This document shows, in pieces, positions 53,581 to 63,960 of a stretch of DNA of 64,000 nt. The stretch's first letter is position 1; every line of letters starts with the position of its first letter. The position numbers and the translations under genes were made by a program. The stretch is from Chondrus crispus. Taxonomy: Eukaryota; Rhodophyta; Florideophyceae; Gigartinales; Gigartinaceae. The DNA is taken from positions 1 through 64,000 of the forward strand of contig NW_005179343.1 of the NCBI RefSeq assembly GCF_000350225.1, read 5' to 3'. The notes below the pieces were generated by a model. It was not told the DNA's origin. It saw nothing but the letters and a program-made list of their open reading frames with translations, and searched no databases.

Positions 53581-54924
53581 ATGAGGCGTCTGTACTACTG
53601 GCCTCATATGGCTTCGGACGTCCAACAGACGGTCGCCGACTGCCGGTCGTGCGCCCGCGTGAGGGGAACGCAATACCGCCAGCAGAAGAAGCTAACGTTG
53701 TTCCCCGCCGCCGGGCCGCTAGAATTCGTCGCCATGGACCTGTATGGACCCTTGCCAAAAACCCCACACGAGAACCGCCACATATTGGTCATCACGGACC
53801 GCTTTACCAAGCTGTGCCGCGCTATACCCCTTCGGACGACTCAAGCTCAGCAGGTTGCCCAGACCTTCCTTGACGCGTGGGTGTACCCGTATGGCATGCC
53901 GGATACACTACTGACCGACAACGGACCCCAGTTCACAGCTAAATTCTTCGAAGCTGTATGCGGCCTTCTTGGAATTCGGCACGTGCTCACGACGGCCTAT
54001 CATCCGCAAACTAACGGTCAGGTCGAGAGGTTCAACCGGACGTTGGCGACCCGATTGCGGCATTACGTCTCCGAACACCAACGGGACTGGGACGATTACG
54101 TACAACCCCTGACGTACGCGTACAATATGCAAGTCCACAAGTCGACGGGTACGACCCCCTTTGACCTCATCTTGACGCGGCACCCACCAGGGATATCGGT
54201 CCAAGCTCCTTCTAGCGCCATACCGTCCCCAAATGGGAGTGAACCGATATCGGCACAAATGAAGCGAATCACCCTACAGCGGGTGCGGAAGATTCTCTCC
54301 CGCGCGGGTACCAAGTTGACACACGCCCAAGCACAGTACAAGAGAAATTTCGACAAGGCCGTAAGGACGTTACCCTCCTTCGAGGTCGGACAGGAGGTCT
54401 TTCTCGACAGACCCCCGGATTTTTCTGCGACGCCGCTCGAGAATGAGGACGGCCACCGGAAACTCCTTCCTAAAACGACAGGTCCCTATAGGGTCATAAA
54501 GGCGCCAGTGGACGGAGACACCGTCACGATTGAGCGCAACGGTCTCTTGGATGCAGTATCCATAAACCGTGTGACAAAGGTGCCGCAACCCTCCATCCCG
54601 AAGGCCCCCTCGTCCGTAAGGTCGACGCCCATGGCGATACCCCCGGCAAGCGGAACCACACCACCCGAAAGGGCCTCCGTATCACGGACCACCCGGACGG
54701 TCTCCATCGACCCAGACAGCGAGGTCCCCGTCCATCAGGACCCCGCTGAGGCCGAAGCGGATACAGAGCACGCCATAGACCGCATCGTCGCCCATGGCGA
54801 GGCGGACGACGGCTCCCCACTTTATCGCGTCGAATGGTTCGGCTATAGCCCCAAAGAGGACACCTGGGAGCGAGCGGATAACCTCCCAGAGAACTTCATC
54901 CGCCGATACCGAGCTAGAAACTGA
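53581..54924 (+). pseudogene. integrase and chromodomain part of chromovirus D
   Basis: Zinc module (CRSCARVRG), integrase core with MDLYGPLPK, LTDNGPQFTAKF and HPQTNGQVERFNRTLATRL, then a C-terminal chromodomain (YRVEWFGYSPKEDTWERADNLP). This is the classical chromovirus arrangement. Confidence 0.88.
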
Positions 54925-55847
54925 CCGAGACGGTCAGTCCAAGAAGAGGGGTAAGACTTCCGAGTTTTGGGATATACCTGTAAACCCTGTCGGGAGAACG
55001 GCGAAAGACCGACAAGACGGACATTTAGGACCGAGAAAGACCCGTCCGGGATTGCATGTCCCCACGGCCGGAGCCCTCAGGGAAAACCCAATCGAGACCA
55101 CGTTGGGAAGGTCTCCATGACGAGAGCAGACGCCTCTGGGAAAACCAATTGAGACCCGGTCGGGACGGCGCCGAAGACTAGAGCAGCAGAAGGGGAAAGG
55201 ATGCGAGCAAACTGACGCAGCCGTCATCCCACGGAGGGCGACAAGCTCCAAATTCCGCCTCCGAAGGTCGAGTCAGAGGCAAGCTGGTGGACGAGAGTGG
55301 AGCACGCTACGTGAAAAATCGACCAAAATTGGTAATGCCCAATGGGAACGCCCAAAGGGAAATTGGTGGCGGTTCAAGGAGACGGTTTGAGGCACGAAGA
55401 TTTCAGGGAACGTCCAATGGGAGCTCGTTAATTTACAAGGACAAGCCTCGAAGACGAGAAAATCAGGCACGTTTTACTGGCAAAAAGGCCGATTTTTAGT
55501 GCGAAGGAAAACCCCGATCGGGCAGTCCCTAGCCTAACGAAGGCGAAGCCCCGACCCCACATGGATATCATGGACGCAGCGACGACGATTGCCGCTGGAA
55601 GAAACCCTGTACGGGAGAGCGTACGAAAGAAATGCGAAGGCAGTTTATTTGGAGGTAGGAGTACCCGGACGAGGACGCTTACGAGAAGGGGCGCCAGCAG
55701 AATTGGAGGCTGAGGCCCCGTCGGCCCCGCTTCCGGCAGAACGGTCAGGCTCGAGCCCGAACCGGACGAGGACGTCCGAAATAGCGCCGTCGGTCACGTC
55801 CCGAACGCGGGCCTGCAGAATCCCGCTAAGGGCAGACTGAACCTCAT
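54925..55847. other. spacer after pol in chromovirus D
   Basis: Non-coding by inspection. It holds loosely repeated words (GAAAACCCAATCGAGACC and GAAAACCAATTGAGACC near 55081 and 55139; GGCGAAAGACCG-like motifs). It separates pol from the antisense ORF, whose stop lies at about 55848. Confidence 0.5.
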
Positions 55848-57767
55848 TCAGAGCCGAACGGGTACGCTCAAGGGTATGAGAGTCCCGTATGAGGGTCGCC
55901 GCTTGACGAAGGACGGCCGGAATCGTAGCAGCCGGTTCAGCCCCATAGGTCTGGGCATTCTCAAGATACTCTTGTCATCCACAATGGGCGGTACGTCCAC
56001 TTGGTCGAACGTCTCTAGGACGAGTTCGGGCCTTGCGGCGACGAAGCTAGCCGTCGCACCGGCAGGCGGGCTGGAGGCGGGAACTTCAACGATGTCCTCC
56101 ACAACCGCAGCAGCCGATTGGGCCGCTCCACCCCCGTCGTCGGGAGGCAGCACGGACCTCAGAGGAGCCACCGGTACCAGAGAGGGAACATCGTCGTCGC
56201 CAGAATAGTCCGGTCCCCTTCCTTCGGGAGGCGCAGCGACGGACTCGCCCCCGTAAAGGGACGCCACGGCCGAGACAGCCCCGCGACTATTCGGAGGAAA
56301 AATCGGGACGGCATCCGCGGCGACCTCGGGAGGATGAAAGCACTCCGGAACGAATCCTTTCCCTCGGGGGTAATAATCAGCGACTTCCAATACCGGCCAG
56401 GGGGAGCGACGAGGCTCGGGAAGGACGACCCGAGTGGGATATGCTTTGCCGTCGTCATGCCCACCAGGGTGACGCGGCATAGGCGCGAACCGGTCGGTCT
56501 CATAGTCGTACCAAAGGAACCCCGGGGTCTTCGTCCAATCGGTTTCGGCGGCGTATCGCAAAAGCGTCTCCGTCTCGTGAGGGTCGAATTCCGTTCCTCG
56601 GACGATATTCTGTACGCCGAGCTCGTGGACGTACGAAATAAGCCCGGTAGGCAGAGGCATCAGTGGACCCACAGGGGAAGCGATACCGCGGTCCTGGAAG
56701 AGACGCCAGTCACGGTTCTTGTCGTTCATCTGAATCCCGTAGCGGGCGGCGTGAAGGAAGGCCATGCCAGACGATACGGCCCACTCGACGGCGACGATCT
56801 GCCAAAGCCATGCACGGAGGCGACTCTTCTGAAGGTCCAGACTACAGTGATACGCCAAAACGGCTGGCGTGGGCACGCAGAGCGACCGAGGGACGTCCCG
56901 ATAGAAGGGTTGTGGTGGCACGCGGATGTAGTAGTTCTGCCGGAGTCGGGAAGGCATGTCGATGAATTCCAAATTATGCCATCCATAGAAGAACGACTGC
57001 GTATTCCGAACACGGGACTCGTCGGAACAGTTGTGGCCCCACCAGCGCCGATCGCGAAGCCAATATAACTGGTCATACGGGGGCTCGAAGGCAAGGAGCC
57101 CGAGCACGCTGTGACCCGCAGGGAGAAAACTCCCACCAGGGGCGACGTCCTCAGGTCGCGGAAGATGTTGAAGACCGGAGAGGATGGTCTGCAGACGGAT
57201 TCGATACTCCCTTTCGGGCCAACAACGCACATGGGATAGATCGGCCCGTCCATGCGTGCGCGTCCGGTCGTTCGGTGTCAGGGGTAGATGGCGCCAGCGA
57301 GCCGTCCACGCTTCGTCCCGGCTTTGGCGATACCCGTTCGGGAGGCTGATTCCGTCTTGACAGACTTCTTGAAACCGGAGAGCGTCAAAGTACCAATGGG
57401 ACCAGCCCACGTACTGTTCGACCGGGTACGGCACCACGGAAGGACGTTGGGAAGCCTCTGCCGGGGTGCTGCGCTGACGATGGTCGTACTCCTTTGCCGG
57501 GTTGACCCAGCGGGACGCCGACCCGGGCGTGAGAGGAGACATACCTGGAGGCGCCGGAGGTGCTCGAGAGGGTTCCGAGATGAAGGACGTGGGGTCAAGC
57601 GGCGGACTTGTAGGCGGTAGGGAGGCCGCCGCGTCCGTATTTATAGCCACCGTTCGCGGAATTCGTCCCGGCGGCGGAGGGGCGCCCCAGTGGGTTTCGC
57701 CCTGAATTACGTCCGTGGAGGTACTGTGCGCACTTGTCGGCCTGAAAGGCGTTGCTCCGTAGCCCAC
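55848..57767 (-). CDS. antisense 639-codon ORF of unknown function in chromovirus D
   Basis: Open from ATG at 57767 to the stop near 55848 on the strand opposite to gag-pol. Residues 1-115 are Pro/Ser/Thr-rich. Residues about 115-440 are rich in Trp, Tyr and Arg and look folded (VGWSHWYFDALRFQEVC, YDQLYWLRDRRWWGHNC, FFYGWHNLEFIDMPSRLRQN, LWQIVAVEWAVSSGMAFLHAA). Residues 470-590 are acidic and Pro-rich. No known domain, signal peptide or membrane span is recognised. It is neither gag, pol nor an obvious envelope. Antisense ORFs between pol and the 3' LTR have been described in some plant Ty3/gypsy elements such as Grande and RIRE2, so a conserved accessory gene is possible. A captured host gene is the alternative. 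Its promoter would lie toward the 3' LTR. Confidence 0.55.
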   Translation of the reverse strand: MGYGATPFRPTSAHSTSTDVIQGETHWGAPPPPGRIPRTVAINTDAAASLPPTSPPLDPTSFISEPSRAPPAPPGMSPLTPGSASRWVNPAKEYDHRQRSTPAEASQRPSVVPYPVEQYVGWSHWYFDALRFQEVCQDGISLPNGYRQSRDEAWTARWRHLPLTPNDRTRTHGRADLSHVRCWPEREYRIRLQTILSGLQHLPRPEDVAPGGSFLPAGHSVLGLLAFEPPYDQLYWLRDRRWWGHNCSDESRVRNTQSFFYGWHNLEFIDMPSRLRQNYYIRVPPQPFYRDVPRSLCVPTPAVLAYHCSLDLQKSRLRAWLWQIVAVEWAVSSGMAFLHAARYGIQMNDKNRDWRLFQDRGIASPVGPLMPLPTGLISYVHELGVQNIVRGTEFDPHETETLLRYAAETDWTKTPGFLWYDYETDRFAPMPRHPGGHDDGKAYPTRVVLPEPRRSPWPVLEVADYYPRGKGFVPECFHPPEVAADAVPIFPPNSRGAVSAVASLYGGESVAAPPEGRGPDYSGDDDVPSLVPVAPLRSVLPPDDGGGAAQSAAAVVEDIVEVPASSPPAGATASFVAARPELVLETFDQVDVPPIVDDKSILRMPRPMGLNRLLRFRPSFVKRRPSYGTLIPLSVPVRL

Positions 57768-58232
57768 GCCCCTTCAGCGGCGGGCCTGCCTCCTAATCAT
57801 TGCGTGGGAGGGAGTCGTCCGATGGCGAAGAATAACGCAAGGGGCGGGAGAAGCGACACGACCACAGGACGGGCGGACGCGAGAGAGGTCACCGGCTCCC
57901 CTCTGTCACACGGGAATGTGCCGGCCTTCCTCAAAGGACAGAAGCAGCGAGGACTCCCGAAAGGGCACGGAAGGCTTGACGGGAATATACCGTGTGTCCG
58001 AGTTCGGAGGAGTACCGCGAGGTCGAGTGCCGCCGTGCAGAGGCGTGGCGTAAGGAGGGCGTGTCGGGCCGAGCGCGTGAGGCGCTGGGTATTCAGAACG
58101 GCTTGGGCCAGTTTCGCAATGGCCCCGTGGCGTCGGTAACGTCCGAACAACGGCCGCTTGAAGGAGGCTAACGGGCGTGGGCCACGAACGTAATGGCCGC
58201 CCCGAGGACGTGGCGCACTCAAAGAAGAGGGG
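57768..58232. other. region between antisense ORF start and 3' LTR of chromovirus D
   Basis: About 465 GC-rich bases with overlapping frames on both strands and no recognisable domain. It may contain the antisense promoter. It ends in the purine tract AAAGAAGAGGGG just before the 3' LTR at 58233. Confidence 0.4.
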
Positions 58233-59000
58233 TGCGTGGGAGAACGGGTACGGACCGGTGTCGGTAAACGTAATGACCCGGAGGGAGATCCCGTAGGGGT
58301 GATCAGACGATATTGGAAAGGCAGGGGGGTAATTCAGCTTGTACACGGGGTGCACGTACCGCCACGGGTGACAGGTGGCGCCGGAATGGCCACGTGTACC
58401 GCCGTACGTATAACGTCCCGATCGGGTACAGTAGACTAGTAGTTCCTACTGTAGGGGCGTAGAAATTAGTGTGATGGGAGTGTCAGCAGGGGGAGTCCCA
58501 GCTAGCACACGTGGTGCGCGCTCTGCCTGCGAGTACAGGTGGCAGGAGCCCAGGCACGTGTGCTGCTGTGCAGATTACTCCCCGGTGGAGTACAGTAGAG
58601 GTACTCCACTGTAGTGATCCAAAGTAGAAGTGGATCACTACTGTACTGCCCGGTCGCCGGAGGTCGACGTACTTAGGGGCCGAGGCAGTACGCTCCCAGA
58701 GTCAAAAGGGGGTAGCGACCCCCGGGGCGAGAACTTAGGAGAAAGAGGGAGATCGTCCCGCACGGGTTATTCTTGAGGGCCGGAAGCACACGGTCCCCAG
58801 TTTGGTCGTTCCACCGCCTGGTGGAAGCGTATGCCCATTGAGCCCTATCCCCTCCGGGGTCGCAATTCCACTCGTCCGTTTACCGGAGTCATAACCGCCG
58901 CCCTCAAAGAGAGGTTGGTGGTGTTGTAATTTTACCGCTGCCGTGGACACCCCCTCCGTGACGGGGTAAAACCCGAACCGGAAGGATCCATATTATTACA
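58233..59000 (+). repeat. 3' LTR of chromovirus D
   Basis: A 768-base LTR with about 1% difference from 47762-48527. It is followed by the target duplication CCACA at 59001-59005. Confidence 0.93.
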
Positions 59001-59005
59001 CCACA

Positions 59006-60360
59006 AATTCTAAATCTCTTCGGAACCCGTTGTCTTCACGATTTGATGAAGCTCTTGCTGTATGGATCAGCGACTGAGCAAGCCGCAACATCGCCCTTTC
59101 GGGATAATATCATCAAGCAGAAGGCAGAACGTCTTTGGAAATTGACAACGAACGACGAAACGGCTCCAGAGCTCCGTTTTTCCAACGGCTAGCTTCAAAA
59201 GTTTAAGAAAAGGCATGTATTAAGACGCATATCATATCATGGCGAGCAGGCATCGGCTGCGTTTACTGAGGCCGAGAGAGCACTGCCTCTCATCAGGACG
59301 ATGCTTGACGGCTACAATTTAGACGACATTTATAGCGCCGACGAATTCGGTCTGCAGTACGGATTAGCACTCAACAAGACTATTACCGCCACACAACTTA
59401 GTGGATCTAAAAAGGATAAGGCAAGAATCACGTGTCTGGCCTGCTGCAACGCCAGTGGAAGTGATTTGGTTCCACTGCGGATAATTAGAAACGCTCGATC
59501 ACCGCGTGCTTTTCGGGGGAAAAGTAGAGAGGAGCTAGGGTTCGACTAGAGAAATAATGCCAAGGCTTGGATGACAAAGGCACGTTTTCGAGTGGCTCCA
59601 ATTATTCAATTCAAGGATGATTCAGAAAGGAAGGAGGGCTTTCTCTTGCTAGACAACTGTTCCGCACATGTAACGATGACAGAGGTAGACACATTGAACT
59701 TGTCCAACACGACGATTGTTTTCCTTCCTTCGAATATCACATCAATCATGCAGCCATGCGATGCGGGAATTATCGCTGCTTTGAAGTGTCGCTACAGGAG
59801 ATCGCAAATGGGCAAAGCTCTTGATTTTATTGATTTCGGAGAGAAGAATATATACAAGGTTGATGTGCTACAAGGTATGCGTTGGATAAAAAAGCATGGG
59901 AAGAAATGGACAGTAGGATTAGTCGAAACTGCTGGTGTGACACCAAGGTCGTAGGTGAGGATGTTGCTGTGAACGGTTAAATGGTGTTGCACCGTGACCT
60001 TCGCAATCTTGACATCAAAATTGATCAAGTTGTACAGGATAGCAGCGAGCGAATGCGAGTGGAGTACCTACTTCACCACAAATCAGAAATGGAGTCTACA
60101 GAGACAGTCACAGACGGCGATGTGGTTGTTTTTATCTCCGGTCCCGAAGAAGATTAGTGGAACACAGAAGAAGGCGATGAGGAAGTGTTTATGCCTCCCC
60201 TTCGTGAGCAGTTGCGCATTTTGGCTTCTGCTGACGTCGTTATGAGCAATTATGACACCTCTGGGGCGGTTCTACGGGGGTTGGAAAAGGTGCAACGGGG
60301 ACTGAGATGTCAAGCGTGGGAGGCATTTTGTCAAACGAGAATCAGTGATTTTTTAGGACA
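59006..60360 (+). pseudogene. pogo/CENP-B-type transposase, resumed part
   Basis: The transposase resumes after the duplicated CCACA. Near 59170-59260 a CENP-B-type DNA-binding segment occurs (LQKFKKRHVLRRISYHGEQAS). The DDE_1 core shows IYSADEFGLQYGL (first Asp), KDKARITCLACCNASG, LLLDNCSAHV (second Asp) and LPSNITSIMQPCDAGIIAALK (third acid, D as in pogo). Near 60245-60360 a tail, VLRGLEKVQRGLRCQAWEAF then QTRISDFLGQ, matches the pogo-family end. It carries several in-frame stops (for example near 59077, 59190 and 59548), so it is a dead copy. Its likely relatives are the short remnants at 11016 and 21942. Confidence 0.8.
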
Positions 60361-60361
60361 G

Positions 60362-60660
60362 AGTTATGATAATAACGCCTCCCGTTGTGATAAACCTCTG
60401 TCTACGGGTATCTTTGTCTTTTACGAACAGCACTCTTATTGGGAGGTTGCACTGTAATACTTCGTCGCACCGCCGCAAGCATCCATCACTGCATGCATGC
60501 GACGGGGTAGGCTTTTGAACAGCTTGAGTAAGAGGTCTGATGCTACTGTAGACCACGCCTCCTCTATAACGTACCCAAGTACATGTAAGGTAGGTGAAAC
60601 GGGTGTCACTTTTTCTCTCAGCCCTCGCATTCCCACGACATCTGTGGTGCCCAATTCCAT
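60362..60660 (-). mobile_element. Tc1/mariner-like fragment, 3' end
   Basis: On the minus strand, 60660-60453 reads GMRGLREKVTPVSPTLHVLG, then YVIEEAWSTVASDLLLKLFKSLPRRMHAVMDACGG and TKYYSATSQ. This is the typical Tc1 transposase ending (W..l...L..lv.SmprR...vi.a.Gg.t.Y). The element end appears to start at TACAGTGCAACCTCCC (minus, about 60458), running to about 60362. The catalytic part is missing. It lies at the 3' edge of the pogo-like gene and just before the promoter of the second lactamase-fold copy. Confidence 0.65.
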
Positions 60661-60734
60661 GATTTGGCTCCTTCCAACACCGTCATGATACCACAGAGGT
60701 CAGATTCTCGTTCAGAGGCAGTTCGCCATTGAGG

Positions 60735-60742
60735 TATAAAAA
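60735..60742 (+). promoter_or_regulatory. TATA box of lactamase-fold copy 2
   Basis: TATAAAAA lies 93 bases before the ATG at 60828. Flanking sequence from 60666 resembles the region at 29487 before copy 1. Confidence 0.65.
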
Positions 60743-60827
60743 CCCCACTACGCCTCTCCATCCGTCGCCAAACTCCCCTTCTTCGCATTTCGCACCTCCA
60801 CGTTGCACCTCTACGTCGGAAGCGAAC

Positions 60828-62028
60828 ATGGTGTCTTTCTTCAGCCACACCCTCGTCTTACCAGCACTAATCTTCTCCCTGTTCGGCCTTGCCCAGTCCC
60901 ACTCATCCTCCTTCACACACCCTGGCAATTTCATACACTCCACCCCTCACGTCCAACGCACCTCTTCGACGAGTGACTGTCGCGCCTCTCTCCACACTTG
61001 CCTCTCCAACCTCAACAAGGAGAAGCCCTGCCAAATCCTTCCCACTCCCCGTCGACTAGCCGCGCCCCCCCTCCCACAAGGCACTTTCAAACTCTCCAAA
61101 CTGCGCCTCAGCGCCTTCTTTTACGATGATGGAGTTTACCTCATTCTTATCATATTCCGTGCCTCTCGTCTTGCCCTTGTCGACTTTCCAGAAAGTGCCG
61201 GCTCCAACACACCTAATGCTACAATGACACTTGTCACCACGGCTACAGAGCAAGTGCTTAATGGCGCTACCCCCTCCCGTATCGATATGATTTACTCGCA
61301 CGCTCACTTCGACCATATCGGAGCCGGGACACGGTATTTCAATTACGCCAAAAGCAAGTTTCCAGATGTCCCACTAACAATATGGGCCTCGGAGGCTGCT
61401 TATGAATTGCTGAGCAGGTCCAAGTCGAATCGTGCCCCGTGCCTACGGCAGTTGTAAGAAAGGAGGGTCACACCTTGCTCTTCGGAAAGGGCTTTAAGAT
61501 CAAAATGGAATTGACCGGCGGTCATACCAGAGCGATTTGCTCATACATATACCGCCAACCGGCAAGCTTCCGGGTATTGCAATGTTGGTAGATATCGTCT
61601 TCCCAGGATGGTCTCCATATGCCTTGTTCTCACTATCAGACGACCTGGGAGCTTGCCTAGACGCACATAAGCAGGCCCTCCGACTTGATTTTGAGATTTT
61701 CATCGGCGGTCATCCGAATCGTGTAACGCGCCGAGATGTCCACAGGAATCTTAAGTTCGTTAGAGACATAATCGAAGGTGCGAGGTAAGCCACAAGTTCG
61801 ACATCACAGGAAGCGCTCAATGAGGCGGGCTTGGGGAGGATCGCCATTCCTGATGCCCCGGAGTACGGCAAAATTTGGTATGCCTTCCTAAACGAGGTCC
61901 GAACACTCGAGGTCCGTTCGTGCCATAGGGCTGTTCTGGAGAAGTGGGGCTGCAAACTTGCTGGCATTGACTCCACGTTGGAAAGCCATTGCTTCGTGGC
62001 GATCCAATCTAATTTCCAGGAAGTTTAA
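60828..62028 (+). pseudogene. secreted metallo-beta-lactamase-fold protein copy 2, decayed
   Basis: ATG at 60828 opens a signal peptide (MVSFFSHTLVLPALIFSLFG, then LAQSHSS), which fits better than the in-frame ATG at 60729. PTPRRLAAPPLPQGTFKL and the metal motif SHAHFDHIG follow, as in copy 1. Compared with copy 1, one G is missing near 61438, one base near 61527, and a TAA replaces a Gln codon near 61786, so no full protein can be made. The C-terminal part (RTLEVRSCHRAVLEKWGCKLAGID) is still highly similar. It lies about 25 kb from copy 1 in the same orientation. Its flanks after the stop are unlike those of copy 1. Confidence 0.85.
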
Positions 62029-63678
62029 CTTGGAGACTGGGGAACATTTTCTTATACTGTTCTGCAGTGAGGAATGGCAAACGATGTGGAGACAAGTTTT
62101 CAGCAGTGAAAAAAATGAATCTGAGATATACAGGCCATTGAACTTCTTTGTCATCATTTCAACAGAAAGAATAACGCACTCTCTATTATGATGTTTATGC
62201 CACCTTCGTACAGTAAAGGAGTGTGTCCATGATACATCACGTCATGCCCAACCATTGATGATCTCTTTGCTGATACTTGTCTTCATCGAGCTGGAAAATT
62301 GCCCAGTTGATCATATATGTGTGTTTTGAATGTTATACTGTCCTGTCGAGCATTGACATTCGTGTTCACAAGCAATTCGTCAATGGGGCTCAGGTATCTA
62401 TAGTAAAAGAGAGTATCGAGATTTGAGCCCAGACGTGAAAGCCAACAACCTGCTTTTACGTTTTCGACATGTTCAGCTTCTATGAGACAAATGGGACAGA
62501 GCCCGTAGCACGAAACACTTATCGTGCTCTCTGAAGCCCATATATATATGGACCAAGAGACAAAAGAGAGAACTCCCCCTTAGAATATTATCAGATGAAA
62601 TGAAGAGTAACTTGTTGCTTTATCTCCGTTAAAACTTTCCATCATGTGCAAATGCGGTCCGGCAAACGTAATCATAATTGCTGCATGGAGTGAGATTTTC
62701 CTGAGGCTTTATAATTATTCTCTACACATGAGGTATCGGACAGGTTTTTCACTACTTTTACAACAGTAGTGGCAATTTTTTATTGGAAGCACACAAGCAT
62801 ACAGGTATCTATCTCCGTGCAGAATTCAGAACTTCTGGAAAGTTTAGGACAACTAATGTCGAATGGTAAGAGAAGATATTTGGCTTCATTGTTTTACACC
62901 AATATAGATTTCCTCTCATGACTTTTTTCTGCAAGACTTTGACTTTTATTCTCATATCTCGGAAATTCGCGGACAGATAGAAAGTAGAAGTTGTAGCACC
63001 TGAGCGATGGTTCGTGAAGCTATCCCGACCAATATGAAAGCTCGATGAAAGCTTAAATACTTCTCAGAATCGAGGGATGGACCTCAGGCGAAAAGACCTT
63101 CCCATAGAGAACATTCTACTCTTCTTTCCCGTTGTTCTAAAAAAGACGTGTTGGAGATCAAAAAAAGGATCGGGAGGTATTTATATTTTTTAGCAAAACA
63201 ACGAGAGGCGGGCCCGAGGAGACGGCTCGGAGTGCTGGTGACCAGCTTGACCAGTGACGTGTTGGTCAAGGGCGGTGACGGTGTTTGATGTGCGTCGTTG
63301 TCTGCCTTCGCAACAGTGATTGGGTCGGCCTTTGTACTGTATTGACACGAAATCGGCTACACCCAGTTACCTCATTTACTCTCCCCATAATATTAGTGTC
63401 ACTACCGCAATAGTGTGTGTCACACTATTTCTTGTACACTCCACGGGGACGGAAGTATAATTAGAGTCCCGCACAGTTATTCATGTGTGCACACCCAATA
63501 GTGCGTGTGACTGATGCGGTCGGCGATGGCCTCTTCAGCGACATTCGATCGATCCCCTTAGAAGTCGGCGCATGCATACCTATAGTAAGTTTCCCCTTTC
63601 AATGACTCACCTCCCAAGAGAGGCCACAACCCTTCGCACTCGCACATCCTCGTCGCTCCCGGTGTCGGCAATATTACC
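62029..63678. other. no gene recognised
   Basis: A long AT-rich stretch with only short frames on both strands. A symmetrical GTGTCACTACCGCAATAGTGTGTGTCACAC lies near 63398-63427. No repeat copies of other parts of the window were noticed. Confidence 0.35.
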
Positions 63679-63960
63679 ATGCCCGTCCGAGGATCTCCAA
63701 TGTTGGCAGCATTTGAAAGGGGATCAGCACTCCGTGCTGCACGACAAACCGCACAACCTGACTTGAATAACGTGCCAACTGCCACAGCTGCTCCCGTTTC
63801 TGCGCCTGCCGCTAGCGTAGAACCAGCAGAAGTACTGTCTCGCTCACATAGCGGAAAGAGGGCATTGCAGCACGTGCTGAGCGCATCACAGCGCATCAGG
63901 ATCTGTAAATGGATGGTGCAAGCAGCACTTTTGCCACCGCTTTGTGCCAGGAACATTTGA
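63679..63960 (+). CDS. small unidentified ORF near the right edge
   Basis: 93 codons, with an Ala/Pro/Ser-rich middle and a C-terminal KRALQHVLSASQRIRICKWMV. That last piece resembles the start of a helix-turn-helix at a transposase N-terminus, and a nearby frame continues toward FPDLF at the edge. It could be the beginning of another mobile element that runs out of the window. No firm assignment. Confidence 0.25.
   Translation: MPVRGSPMLAAFERGSALRAARQTAQPDLNNVPTATAAPVSAPAASVEPAEVLSRSHSGKRALQHVLSASQRIRICKWMVQAALLPPLCARNI

Larger units (their letters stand above)
47762..59000 (+). mobile_element. large Ty3/gypsy chromovirus fossil D, with antisense ORF
   Basis: Two LTRs (47762-48527, 766 bases; 58233-59000, 768 bases) start TGTGGGAG or TGCGTGGGAG and end ATATTATTACA. 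They differ at about eight positions plus a 2-base difference at the very start (about 1%). The 5-bp target duplication CCACA is exact at 47757-47761 and 59001-59005. A purine tract (AAAGAAGAGGGG) precedes the 3' LTR. Parts: gag, protease, reverse transcriptase, RNase H, integrase, chromodomain. Then comes 3.3 kb of extra sequence with a 639-codon ORF on the opposite strand. It looks close to whole, with a small number of breaks. Confidence 0.95.

Noticed and set aside
56118-57068. 316-codon plus-strand ORF within chromovirus D
   Set aside because: It overlaps the longer antisense ORF, and its Arg/Gly-rich translation looks like a shadow frame with no domain.
57690-58222. overlapping ORFs on both strands (149 and 141 codons)
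   Set aside because: Arg-rich and low-complexity translations in a GC-rich stretch; neither shows conserved features.
60729-60827. upstream in-frame ATG of lactamase-fold copy 2
   Set aside because: It lies inside the TATA box and gives a polar leader, whereas the ATG at 60828 begins a proper signal peptide matching copy 1.
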